Part shown: positions 1 to 6,087 of the stretch, one piece after another | Layout of the letters: each line of letters begins with the position of its first letter | How positions within the stretch are numbered: position 1 is the first letter of the stretch | Assembly: GCA_031287845.1 (NCBI GenBank) | Contig: JAITSI010000040.1 | Coordinates: forward strand, 1 to 9,698 | Direction of reading: 5' to 3' | Origin: Puniceicoccales bacterium | Lineage (GTDB): Bacteria; Verrucomicrobiota; Verrucomicrobiia; Opitutales; JAIRLM01 | Length of the DNA: 9,698 bases | Made by a program: the position numbers and the translations under genes | The notes under the pieces: generated by a model | Database searches by the model: none | Seen by the model: the letters and a program-made list of their open reading frames with translations, nothing else | Told to the model about the DNA's origin: nothing

Positions 1-60
1 GAGGCCGCGATGCTTCTGCTATCGCAGTGCGCAGGTCGCCCCGCGTAGCTCTTTTTCCGC

Positions 61-210
61 CAGGGCCGGCCCGCGGCACTGCCCGCTCCGCCGGGCAGCG
101 CCCGTGAACGCCCCTTCCCCCAAGAAGTCAAGCTCCTGCACAACAGGTCCATAGCGGTCATCTTTCCAGATGGAGATGGAGTGTGATTTTACGGGACCTA
201 ACACGTAGGG
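61..210. repeat. Direct repeat, copy 1 of ~150-bp intergenic element
   Basis: This segment matches 397-546 in the same orientation, offset by 336 bases. By hand alignment the first ~100 bases are about 88% identical, with two single-base gaps. The last ~50 bases diverge but keep a shared TTTACGGG near the end. Read on the minus strand, this copy stays open and gives a peptide with YGPVVQELDFLGEG; copy 2 carries a one-base indel in the same place, so the frame is not conserved. The substitutions do not look coding. It is best described as a non-coding repeat or a decayed coding remnant. Bases 1-60 show nothing I can name. Confidence 0.75.
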
Positions 211-321
211 CCAGGCTACATAGCCAGATTCGGTCCGCCGATTGACGGTGGGGCTGCGCCCCCCAGCCCCCCTCCACGGAGTGTCGCCGCCACGGCACCG
301 ACGGCCTGGGGGAAACGTAGC

Positions 322-394
322 AAAGCGAAGCCGGGGGCAAAGCCCCCAATTGGGCCTGCCGGCCCCGGAGGCCCCGGCCGGCCCTCGAGGCCCC
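322..394. repeat. Dispersed GC-rich hairpin repeat, copy A
   Basis: The block AGCGAAGC-C-GGGGGC-AAA-GCCCCC and its flank recur at 3488-3542. The core folds into a GGGGGC/GCCCCC stem with an AAA loop (333-347). Both copies continue into TGGGCCTG and then CGGCCGGCCCTCGAGGCC; this copy has about 18 extra bases between these two parts. A second GGGGC-TGC-GCCCC hairpin lies just upstream at 250-262. Such short palindromic intergenic repeats resemble REP or MITE-like elements in general, but I cannot assign a named family. Confidence 0.7.
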
Positions 395-396
395 AT

Positions 397-546
397 CAGG
401 GCCGGCCCGCGGCACCGCCCGCTCCGCTGGCAGCGCCCGTGAGCGGCCTTTCCCACAAGAAGTCAAGTTCCTGCACAACAGGGTCCATATTGGTTATTTT
501 TCCTGGGAGAGGTGGAATGTGGGTTTACGGGTCCTGACCCTAGACC
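397..546. repeat. Direct repeat, copy 2 of ~150-bp intergenic element
   Basis: Second copy of the element at 61-210; it ends about 25 bases before the murA -35 hexamer. Its right end contains CTGACCCTAG (534-543). The same decamer occurs in inverse orientation at 3380-3389, and with one change at 1882-1891, so the element's end may be related to the motifs that bracket the 1964-3346 gene. Confidence 0.75.
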
Positions 547-568
547 GGAGACCTTGGCCCATGGTCCC

Positions 569-597
569 TTGACAGGACCGGGCAATGCGGTGGAAAT
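569..597 (+). promoter_or_regulatory. Predicted murA promoter, leaderless geometry
   Basis: A perfect -35 hexamer TTGACA (569-574) starts exactly 35 bases before the murA ATG. With a 17-base spacer the -10 position is GGAAAT (592-597), a weak match to TATAAT in its last three bases only. The predicted transcription start falls on or beside the start codon. The -35 is well supported; the -10 is not. Confidence 0.5.
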
Positions 598-603
598 GGT
601 CCA

Positions 604-1878
604 ATGGACGGGGTGGTGCGCATTGCGGGTGGCAGGAAGCTGGCGGGAACGGTGCCCATTTCCGGGGCCAAGAACGCGGGGCTCCCCATGCTGGCCGCCA
701 GCTTGCTGACGGGGGAGGAAATCGTCCTGCACCGGGTGCCGGAGCTGCGCGATATCCGCTCCATGGGGGAAATTTTGCAGCGGCTGCGGGGAAGTTTTAG
801 CCACCGCGACGGGACGGTGCGGGTGCGCATGGAGGATCCTCAGGGAAATCCGGACTATGCCGCGGTCCGGCAGATGCGGGCCTCCGTCTGCATCATGGGA
901 CCGCTTGTGGCGCGGCGGGGGGAGGTCCGCATTCCCCTGCCCGGCGGCTGTGTCCTGGGCGCGCGGCCCATCGACCTGCACCTGCGGGGCCTGGAGCGGC
1001 TGGGCTGCTCCATCCACCTGCAGAATGGCCTCGTGCACGTGACGGCCAGGCGGCTGCGGGGAGCAAATATCTTCCTGGGAGGGCGCAACGGAAGCACGGT
1101 GACGGGGACGGCGAACGTGCTCTGCGCGGCGGTGCTGGCCGAGGGGGTCACGCAAATCCAGAGCGCCGCCTGCGAGCCGGAGGTGGTGGACCTGTGCCGA
1201 CTGCTCTGCCGGATGGGGGCAAGGATCGACGGCATCGGCAGCCCGACGCTGACAATCGAGGGCGTGGCCGGGCTCCACGGCGCGGAGCACACGCTCATCC
1301 CCGACCGCATCGAATTTGGCACATTTCTCCTGCTTGCCCTGATTACCCGCTCCGACCTGACCCTGCCGGCCATCGAATCGGCCCAGCACGGGGCGCTGCT
1401 GGACATGCTGGCCCAGGCCGGTGCCCGCATTGGCGAGGACCGGGACCGGGTCCACATTCGCGGCTCCGCCGGGGAGGTGCGGCCCATTGAGCTGACCACG
1501 CTGCCATTTCCCGGATTTCCAACGGACCTGCAGGCTCCCATGTGCGCTCTAATGACCCAGGCGAACGGCATCAGCATCCTCACGGAACGCGTCTATCCCA
1601 ACCGCTTCGCCCACGTGGCCGAGCTGGAACGCATGGGGGCCCACATCCTGCTGGAGGGGTCGAGCGCCATCGTCCGCGGACCAACCCGGCTCAGCGGCGC
1701 CCCGGTGACGGCGACGGAATTGCGCGGCGGCGCCTGCCTCTACCTGGCGGCCCTCGCCGCCGACGGGGAAAGCACGGTCTACGGCGCCGGCCACGTGGCC
1801 CGGGGCTATGAAAATTTCGAAGGAAAGCTGCGGGCGCTGGGGGCGGAGGTGGAGCGGGTGGAGCCACGGGAAGCCTAG
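604..1878 (+). CDS. murA: UDP-N-acetylglucosamine 1-carboxyvinyltransferase
   Basis: MurA transfers enolpyruvate from phosphoenolpyruvate to UDP-GlcNAc, the first committed cytoplasmic step of peptidoglycan synthesis. The 424-residue product is close to the E. coli length (419). Visible family features are ISGAKNAGLP near residues 19-28 with the substrate lysine K23, the MRAS segment near residue 97, and the catalytic-loop cysteine in PGGCVLGARPIDLHL (C116, matching E. coli Cys115, the fosfomycin target). The general-base aspartate lies in FPTDLQAP (D308, matching Asp305). The cysteine is retained, so intrinsic fosfomycin resistance by Cys-to-Asp change is not expected. The ATG at 604 gives the normal family N-terminus (VVRIAGG) and sits 35 bases after TTGACA; no clear Shine-Dalgarno is seen. 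It appears to be transcribed alone, with a small hairpin at its stop. The long antisense frame opposite it is a GC-driven shadow. Confidence 0.96.
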   Translation: MDGVVRIAGGRKLAGTVPISGAKNAGLPMLAASLLTGEEIVLHRVPELRDIRSMGEILQRLRGSFSHRDGTVRVRMEDPQGNPDYAAVRQMRASVCIMGPLVARRGEVRIPLPGGCVLGARPIDLHLRGLERLGCSIHLQNGLVHVTARRLRGANIFLGGRNGSTVTGTANVLCAAVLAEGVTQIQSAACEPEVVDLCRLLCRMGARIDGIGSPTLTIEGVAGLHGAEHTLIPDRIEFGTFLLLALITRSDLTLPAIESAQHGALLDMLAQAGARIGEDRDRVHIRGSAGEVRPIELTTLPFPGFPTDLQAPMCALMTQANGISILTERVYPNRFAHVAELERMGAHILLEGSSAIVRGPTRLSGAPVTATELRGGACLYLAALAADGESTVYGAGHVARGYENFEGKLRALGAEVERVEPREA

Positions 1879-1892
1879 GGACTGACCCTGGG
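1874..1892. terminator. Small hairpin at the murA stop codon
   Basis: CCTAGGG and CCCTGGG pair over seven positions (one G-U in RNA) around a five-base ACTGA loop, overlapping the murA stop. No U-tract follows directly; an AT-rich run (1911-1927) comes about 20 bases later. It may aid 3'-end formation but is not a classic intrinsic terminator. The same sequence forms the left arm of the inverted repeat shared with 3380-3391. Confidence 0.3.
1879..1889. repeat. Left inverted repeat flanking the 1964-3346 gene
   Basis: GGACTGACCCT here is the exact inverse complement of AGGGTCAGTCC at 3381-3391, an 11-base perfect inverted pair. The match extends to 13 of 14 bases (GGACTGACCCT-G/A-GG). The two arms enclose the AT-rich membrane protein gene and nothing else. 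They could be terminal repeats of a small insertion or two members of a dispersed motif family (see 534-543). No target-site duplication is evident. Confidence 0.45.
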
Positions 1893-1928
1893 GAACTTCG
1901 ATCTTCGGATAAATTTTTCCAAAAAATC

Positions 1929-1957
1929 TTGCCCTTCCCCGGACAATGGTAAAGTAA
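1929..1957 (+). promoter_or_regulatory. Predicted promoter of the 1964 gene
   Basis: TTGCCC (1929-1934) begins 35 bases before the ATG at 1964. Candidate -10 sequences are TAAAGT (1950-1955, short 15-base spacer) or AAGTAA (1952-1957, 17-base spacer). The ftsB-like gene has the same TTGCCC at the same distance. This geometry favours the ATG at 1964 over the out-of-frame ATG at 1960. Confidence 0.4.
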
Positions 1958-1963
1958 TTATGA

Positions 1964-3346
1964 ATGGTCCACCTTTTCTCAAAAACTGGTCCCTCAGCGC
2001 CAGGAGCGGTGAACGTTATTGCACTCGTCGTCTCGACCTTGGCGGTGGCCGCCGTGGTTCTAACGGTGGCGCTTTTTTGGACAACCGCCCTGGTGCCGCT
2101 CGCCGTCCTGTGGCCTGTGGTAATTGCCTGTGGCTGTGTCGCCATCATTGGCCTGACTGCCCTTGGGATTGCCCACCGTAGAGTGGCGCCCGCCCGTTCC
2201 TCGCTAAGCTACGCTGAAGAAATGCCAAAAAATCAGCTAGATGCTCTGTGGCAGGAAATACGCATGATTGGGATTGCCATGGAAAAATATTCCGATCTGC
2301 AAATAACTACCCCGCGCCCAGACCAAATAAAGAAATTTCTATCTTCTGATCTATTATACGAAGCAATGTATGGTCAACATCTTGATTCCAATAATCATGA
2401 CATGGTAATGCAGCACATTTTCAACATGCTAAGGTTGCTTCCCGATATAGAATTTCTTGACGCCACCATCACCTGTGTTTCCAATTCATGCAAGGTTCCA
2501 AAAGCGTTGGAAGGTCTTTCGCTATTAGGGGCATTTTTGTCTTTCCTCTGGCCGGAGAGATCCAAGCTCTATGCCCAAGTGCTGCAATGGATCGACGATC
2601 GCGAAAAATTATTGCCCAAAGATGGACAGATCATTTTCTACGATAGGGATTTCAAGAAATCCACCAAGGGATTCACTCAACTGGCCCTGGGAATTGGCAG
2701 CGACATAGGATCTGATCCGAAACTTGCGGCGAAGTTTTTTGCCCTGCTGAGGAACAGGGTAGGCACGGAAGAAAGTTTCGTCGAGCAAATCTCAATATGG
2801 CCAATGCTAAAGAATATCTATGATAAACTTTCAGACAAAACAAAATTAACCGAGCATGCGGATGAATTTGCGTCGGACAAATTCCATTTGCCATCCACAA
2901 AAGTCATCCAGGAGATCTTGTTTGCCACGGACTCCACTTCCCTGTTCGCCCTGGCAGCGGCTTCGGGAGATGTAGAGTCACGCCAATTGATCCTGCAAGT
3001 ACTAAAATTGCTTCCCCGGGAATGGTTCCTCTCGACCTACAAGGATCCAAATTTCCCCAATTTTTCCATGCGGTCGACCTTTGAAATGCTTTTTCAATAT
3101 TCCGAAGATGAGAATTTTTTAGCGCAATTACTATTACTATTGAAGGAACGAGTGCCGAATTATAGTGATCGCTATCATACTTACTTTCGCAATGAAACCA
3201 CAGGCAAGAAAACCGTTTTTTCTGAACTTATTGAAATGCACGAAGATGCGTTCTCAACGCGCGAAGATGAGGACGAAATGCGCGAAGATGAGGAAAAGCT
3301 AACATTGGGAGCTGCAAAGATTGCCGTTATGTGCGCGGGTGAGTGA
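1964..3346 (+). CDS. Unrecognised membrane protein, Inc-like two-helix N-terminus
   Basis: I do not recognise this 460-residue protein. Residues ~16-39 and ~43-70 form two closely spaced, strongly hydrophobic helices with a very short turn, followed by HRR. This bilobed layout resembles chlamydial inclusion-membrane (Inc) proteins, although many unrelated proteins have two adjacent helices. The remaining ~390 residues look soluble, mostly helical and rich in Leu, Lys, Asp and Phe, with no catalytic motif I can name. The tail has an acidic duplication (TREDEDEM-REDEEK) encoded by a repeated GCGCGAAGATGAGGA. Composition is mosaic: the code for the helices (to about 2195) is GC-rich like the neighbours, while the rest is distinctly richer in AT, suggesting acquisition or fusion. 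Short inverted repeats at 1879-1889 and 3381-3391 bracket the gene. No Shine-Dalgarno is seen; the start is supported by TTGCCC 35 bases upstream. The frame is real; the function is unknown. Confidence 0.85.
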   Translation: MVHLFSKTGPSAPGAVNVIALVVSTLAVAAVVLTVALFWTTALVPLAVLWPVVIACGCVAIIGLTALGIAHRRVAPARSSLSYAEEMPKNQLDALWQEIRMIGIAMEKYSDLQITTPRPDQIKKFLSSDLLYEAMYGQHLDSNNHDMVMQHIFNMLRLLPDIEFLDATITCVSNSCKVPKALEGLSLLGAFLSFLWPERSKLYAQVLQWIDDREKLLPKDGQIIFYDRDFKKSTKGFTQLALGIGSDIGSDPKLAAKFFALLRNRVGTEESFVEQISIWPMLKNIYDKLSDKTKLTEHADEFASDKFHLPSTKVIQEILFATDSTSLFALAAASGDVESRQLILQVLKLLPREWFLSTYKDPNFPNFSMRSTFEMLFQYSEDENFLAQLLLLLKERVPNYSDRYHTYFRNETTGKKTVFSELIEMHEDAFSTREDEDEMREDEEKLTLGAAKIAVMCAGE

Positions 3347-3380
3347 AATGACAGAGATATTCAATAATTAAAACCCGACC

Positions 3381-3391
3381 TAGGGTCAGTC
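3381..3391. repeat. Right inverted repeat flanking the 1964-3346 gene
   Basis: AGGGTCAGTCC, the exact inverse complement of 1879-1889, lies 34 bases after the stop of the unrecognised membrane protein gene. With the preceding bases it reads CTAGGGTCAG, the inverse of the decamer at 534-543. Confidence 0.45.
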
Positions 3392-3487
3392 CTCATAAAC
3401 AAAGTTCACTGGGCGAAGATCTAAAGGGGGTTGCCGCGCCCCTTTGCCAATCCCCCGCCCACGCAGTGCCGTCGCATCGATAGTTGG

Positions 3488-3542
3488 GGAAGCGAAGCTG
3501 GGGGCAATGCCCCCAAATGGGCCTGGCCGGCCCTCGAGGCCA
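3488..3542. repeat. Dispersed hairpin repeat, copy B, between convergent genes
   Basis: Second copy of the 322-394 element: AGCGAAGC-T-GGGGGC-AAT-GCCCCC, then TGGGCCTGG and CCGGCCCTCGAGGCC. The core stem is TGGGGGC/GCCCCCA with an AAT loop (3499-3515). It lies 14 bases past the stop of the minus-strand pyrophosphorylase gene, in the convergent gap 3347-3555, and could act as a two-way terminator, though no T-run follows on either strand. A second possible stem, AAAGGGG/CCCCTTT, is at about 3423-3445. The gap otherwise holds no gene. Confidence 0.65.
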
Positions 3543-3555
3543 CAGGCGGCTGCCA

Positions 3556-4983
3556 TTATTCCAGGTAGAAGTCGGCGGCCACCGGAGGCTTTTGCGGCAG
3601 CTGGGCCCACTTTTGCAAAAATTCCTCCGCCGTGTCCGCAAAGAGGGGAGAAATTTCCAGGGCAAAGGGGGGCAATCCCTCGCCGTCGCGGATGATGTCC
3701 ACCTTTCCCTTGGACAGCCATTCGGCGAAGCGGCGCACCTGGTCCCGCCGGGACGTTTCCACCGAATCCAGGCCCGCCGCGTTCTTCACGGGGCTAAAAA
3801 TTTCCTCGCGCCGGCCCTCGAGCAGCAGCGACCGCTCCGCCCGGGGCAACAGGTCGAATATGAAGCGCTCCAGCTTGATGCCGTTCGCCTCCGCCGGCCG
3901 CACCAGATGGCCGGCACCGTTGAGGTAGGGAACTTTTTTCTGGGACAGGTGCAGGGGCAGCAGCTGCCAGCCGCCGTCGCGGCAGAAGGGTTCCAAAAAA
4001 TCCAGCTCGAAGAGGTGGATGGCCACGTTGGCCCAGCCGAAGCGCAGCTGGCCGGAAATGTCCAGGGCCGATGCGCACTCCGCCGGCAGGTCCATGTACT
4101 CCACCACGCGCAGCCGGCCGTCCGATTCCACGAAAACGCCCACCTTCTCCGCGGCGTACTTTTTCCAGACGCAGCGGCTGGAGAACTGGGACCGGCTCTG
4201 CAGGTGAAAGCCGATGAAGGCGGGGTCCAGGGGCATGGCCAGCGGATTGTCCACCTGGAAATAGCTCAAATGCGCCACGCCGCTCTCCCGCAGCCGGGGC
4301 AGCAGGCCGCTCTTGCCCAGCGCCTCCAGCAGGCCGCCGTGGCCGTCCGGGTGCATGGCGAGGGAATTTTTTTCCTCCAGAATTAGCCGGCCGTCCCGGT
4401 CCAGGCTGGGAAGCATGCCCTGGGGAAAGATGTGGACCCGGTCCAGGCCAAAGTTGCCGTTGGCGGCAAAGAATTCGCAGGTCTCCGCGTGGTTGGCGGG
4501 GCTGGAAAGGATGAGCCAGAAAATGGACAGGCCGCAGCGCCGCTCCCAGGCCAGGATTTTTTCCGCGAAGAGCTGGAACAGGGACCGGTGCCGCACGGGG
4601 GTGATGGGGAACATGCCCTTGGAGTGGTCATAGCCCAGCCGGGTGGCCTGGCCGCCGGCGACGGTGACGACCGCCACCCGGCCCGCGGCGATGGCGTCCC
4701 GGCCCAGCTCTCCGGCCAGCGCCCAGCGCTCCTTCTCCGCCAGGGTCCCGGCGAGCTGGGTGCAGCTGGCGGGCTTGAAGGTGAAGCCGTCGGCGCTGGG
4801 CCGCCAGAGCCGCAGCACCTCCCGGCGCAGGGCAACGTAGTCCACGGATTCCACCTGGCGCAGCAGGACCAGGCGTTCCTCCTCGTCCAGCTGGTCAAAG
4901 AACTGCAGCACGTGGCCCTGCTCATTGTGCCGTAGCCCTTCCTGCACCTGTTCCCACCGGTTCTTTCCGCCGCGATTGGCCAT
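3556..4983 (-). CDS. UDPGP-family (UAP1-like) UDP-sugar pyrophosphorylase
   Basis: This family joins UTP and a sugar-1-phosphate to give a UDP-sugar and pyrophosphate in the cytoplasm. The 475-residue product has the nucleotide-binding loop VAGGQATRLG...SKG (108-123), HPDGHGG (211-217), VDNPL followed by DPAFIG (244-258), KLERFIFD (370-377) and REEIFSPVKNAAG (392-404). The KxERFIFD and EEFSPVKNA features match eukaryotic-type UDP-N-acetylhexosamine pyrophosphorylase (UAP1/AGX) better than bacterial GalU or GlmU. Similar UDPGP type 1 proteins occur in PVC bacteria. GlcNAc-1-P is a likely substrate, but glucose- or galactose-type sugars are possible. The ATG at 4983 is chosen over the in-frame GTG at 5010 because GGGGGAG lies five bases before it. 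The gene starts 29 bases after the ftsB-like stop, so the two probably form an operon. Confidence 0.88.
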   Translation of the reverse strand: MANRGGKNRWEQVQEGLRHNEQGHVLQFFDQLDEEERLVLLRQVESVDYVALRREVLRLWRPSADGFTFKPASCTQLAGTLAEKERWALAGELGRDAIAAGRVAVVTVAGGQATRLGYDHSKGMFPITPVRHRSLFQLFAEKILAWERRCGLSIFWLILSSPANHAETCEFFAANGNFGLDRVHIFPQGMLPSLDRDGRLILEEKNSLAMHPDGHGGLLEALGKSGLLPRLRESGVAHLSYFQVDNPLAMPLDPAFIGFHLQSRSQFSSRCVWKKYAAEKVGVFVESDGRLRVVEYMDLPAECASALDISGQLRFGWANVAIHLFELDFLEPFCRDGGWQLLPLHLSQKKVPYLNGAGHLVRPAEANGIKLERFIFDLLPRAERSLLLEGRREEIFSPVKNAAGLDSVETSRRDQVRRFAEWLSKGKVDIIRDGEGLPPFALEISPLFADTAEEFLQKWAQLPQKPPVAADFYLE

Positions 4984-5012
4984 CAAAGCTCCCCCCTTTG
5001 CCCGTTCCACAG

Positions 5013-5303
5013 TCAGTCCTCAAAAATGTACACCCACTCCCCGCTCTCGGCGTAGCCGAAGCGCTCCCGCAGAACCCGGCGCCGGAATTCCTCCTCGCGG
5101 ACGAAGCGGTGCAGGTAGGAGTCCACCCCCTCCAGGCGCCGCCGGGCCGCGGCCACGCCTTCTCCAAGAACTTCCCGGAGCTGGAGCGCGCAGCGGCGCT
5201 GGGCCTGGACCGGCCGCACGAAGAGCAGAAAGCAGAGCAGGAAGCAGCCGACGGCGTAGGAAAACAGGGAAAGGGCCGGGGAAATGCGGCAAACGACGGC
5301 CAT
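5013..5303 (-). CDS. FtsB/DivIC-like septum formation initiator protein
   Basis: This 96-residue product has the layout of the FtsB/DivIC family: a short N-terminus, one membrane helix (about residues 9-30, SLFSYAVGCFLLCFLLFV), then a charged helical segment suited to a coiled coil (about 35-72). It ends with RERFGYAESGEWVYIFED, which resembles the family's typical R-x-x-LGY-x-x-PGE-x-VY-x-F ending. Such proteins link early and late divisome components with FtsL and FtsQ. The family is short and weakly conserved, so the call rests on architecture plus this terminal motif. The ATG at 5303 is supported by a promoter 35 bases upstream; no clear Shine-Dalgarno is visible. It is first in a probable two-gene operon with the UAP-like gene. 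Confidence 0.75.
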   Translation of the reverse strand: MAVVCRISPALSLFSYAVGCFLLCFLLFVRPVQAQRRCALQLREVLGEGVAAARRRLEGVDSYLHRFVREEEFRRRVLRERFGYAESGEWVYIFED

Positions 5304-5309
5304 GGCGGA

Positions 5310-5338
5310 GTTTTAAAATCCTCGTCGGGAAGGGGCAA
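5310..5338 (-). promoter_or_regulatory. Predicted promoter of the ftsB-like gene
   Basis: On the minus strand TTGCCC (5338-5333), a 17-base spacer and TAAAAC (5315-5310) are followed by six bases and the ATG at 5303. This is the best -35/-10 pair in the window and predicts a transcription start on the start codon. It is divergent from the 5407 gene. Confidence 0.55.
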
Positions 5339-5349
5339 TCGTTTTTTTT

Positions 5350-5373
5350 AAGAAATCTGTAAAAAAATTTCTT
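5350..5373. promoter_or_regulatory. Inverted repeat in the divergent promoter region
   Basis: AAGAAAT (5350-5356) and ATTTCTT (5367-5373) form a seven-base inverted pair around ten AT-rich bases. Its right arm touches the TTGTCA hexamer assigned to the 5407 gene, and it lies upstream of the ftsB-like promoter. It could be an operator, but AT-rich inverted pairs this short arise easily by chance. Confidence 0.25.
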
Positions 5374-5395
5374 GTCAACTCTTTCGCGATCTCCA
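5372..5395 (+). promoter_or_regulatory. Possible -35 element of the 5407 gene
   Basis: TTGTCA (5372-5377) begins 35 bases before the GTG at 5407, matching the spacing at murA, the 1964 gene and the ftsB-like gene. The expected -10 position (ACGGTG) does not resemble TATAAT, so this rests mainly on the shared geometry. Confidence 0.3.
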
Positions 5396-5406
5396 CGGTG
5401 GCGGCC

Positions 5407-5865
5407 GTGAAAAAGTTACAAACTCTCCTGCCGGCGATGTTGTTATCACTGGCGCTGCCAACGGCCGGATTGTGGGCCGACGATGTTCCCGGCTGTCCCG
5501 ACGGATTCCCTTGCCCGGACGGCATTTGCTGTCCGAATGGCCTGGAGCCCCCGCCGTTCCCGCCCCTGAACCAGGATGAGGAGGAAAAGATCGGCGTGCT
5601 GCCCTTCCTCTTCCTGGCCGACGAGGAGGAAAAGGACCCGCAGGCACTGCTCCGCGGCATCTACCTGGCCGATGAGGAGGAAAAGGGACTGCTGATATCG
5701 CCCCGCGGCGTCTGCCTTTCCGGAGATGATGACGAGGAAAAGGAACTGCCCGGCGCGACCCTTCTCCTGGCCGACGACGATCCGACCGGGGAGAAGCCGC
5801 TTTTGCACGGGGTGGAGGAAGATCCCAAGCTCATCGTGCCCTGCCCCGCGTGCCTTCTGGCCTAG
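5407..5865 (+). CDS. Secreted acidic repeat protein of unknown function
   Basis: I do not recognise this 152-residue protein. It opens with a textbook signal peptide (MKKLQTLLPAMLL..., cleavage likely after LWA, residue 24). A cysteine cluster CPDGFPCPDGICCPNG follows, then a proline run, then about five imperfect 17-residue acidic repeats with the core LADEEEK (QDEEEK, LADEEEK, LADEEEK, SGDDDEEK, LADDDPTGEK) alternating with hydrophobic LLxxG stretches. It ends with PCPACLLA. Acidic side chains plus paired cysteines would suit divalent-metal or surface binding outside the membrane, but this is speculation. GTG 5407 is preferred over GTG 5398 because it gives the MKK start and keeps the 35-base spacing to TTGTCA. 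No Shine-Dalgarno is seen. It is divergent from the ftsB-like gene and 222 bases ahead of sufC, probably monocistronic. Confidence 0.75.
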   Translation: MKKLQTLLPAMLLSLALPTAGLWADDVPGCPDGFPCPDGICCPNGLEPPPFPPLNQDEEEKIGVLPFLFLADEEEKDPQALLRGIYLADEEEKGLLISPRGVCLSGDDDEEKELPGATLLLADDDPTGEKPLLHGVEEDPKLIVPCPACLLA

Positions 5866-5904
5866 TTCGTAGGCCGGCCGGCCGGGTGGGCCGGGCCGGG
5901 AGTC

Positions 5905-5932
5905 GCCTTCCCCTTGCCGGCGGGGGGAAGGC
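5905..5932 (+). terminator. Strong hairpin after the secreted-protein gene
   Basis: GCCTTCCCC (5905-5913) and GGGGAAGGC (5924-5932) form a perfect nine-base stem with a ten-base loop, 40 bases after the stop of the secreted-protein gene. There is no U-tract, so it is not a standard intrinsic terminator. It may stabilise the 3' end or assist termination before sufC. Confidence 0.4.
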
Positions 5933-5945
5933 CCTCTCCACCGGA

Positions 5946-5990
5946 TTTCCCATCTGGGGAGTTTCCCGTCTGGGAGTTTCCCCGCCCGGG
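5946..5990. repeat. Three tandem ~15-base units upstream of sufC
   Basis: TTTCCCATCTGGGGAG, TTTCCCGTCTGGGAG and TTTCCCCGCCCGGG follow head to tail. Adjacent units create inverted pairs (GGGAG-TTTCCC). The array ends about 60 bases before the sufC -35 hexamer, a position suited to a regulator site, but no known Fe-S regulator consensus is recognisable. The rest of 5866-6050 is GC-rich without a gene. Confidence 0.4.
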
Positions 5991-6050
5991 AAAATTCATC
6001 CCCGGCCGCCGTTTCCCCTGCTCCGGCCTGGCCCAATTCGCCGGGACGGC

Positions 6051-6079
6051 TTGACAAGCCCCCATCCCATTTCCAGCCT
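6051..6079 (+). promoter_or_regulatory. Predicted suf operon promoter
   Basis: A perfect TTGACA (6051-6056) begins 37 bases before the sufC ATG. After a 17-base spacer the -10 position is CAGCCT, not recognisable as a TATAAT match. The -35 placement matches that at the Panacea-like gene exactly. If used, the suf transcript is leaderless or nearly so. Confidence 0.45.
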
Positions 6080-6087
6080 GGTGCCGA

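Noticed and set aside
19..456. Minus-strand frame of 145 codons across the left repeats
   Set aside because: Runs through repeat copies whose indels do not preserve frame; Arg/Gly/Pro-rich, with no start signal or family similarity.
1..600. Possible tRNA, rRNA or CRISPR array in the gene-free left end
   Set aside because: No cloverleaf, CCA end or regularly spaced short repeats; the only repeats are two long direct copies and GC hairpins.
463..1455. Long minus-strand open frame (330 codons) opposite murA
   Set aside because: Shadow of murA in GC-rich DNA; low-complexity, His/Pro/Arg-rich translation with no family motif, while the plus strand encodes a clear MurA.
3484..4386. Plus-strand frame (300 codons) opposite the UAP-like gene
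   Set aside because: Antisense shadow; begins inside the hairpin repeat and lacks recognisable motifs.
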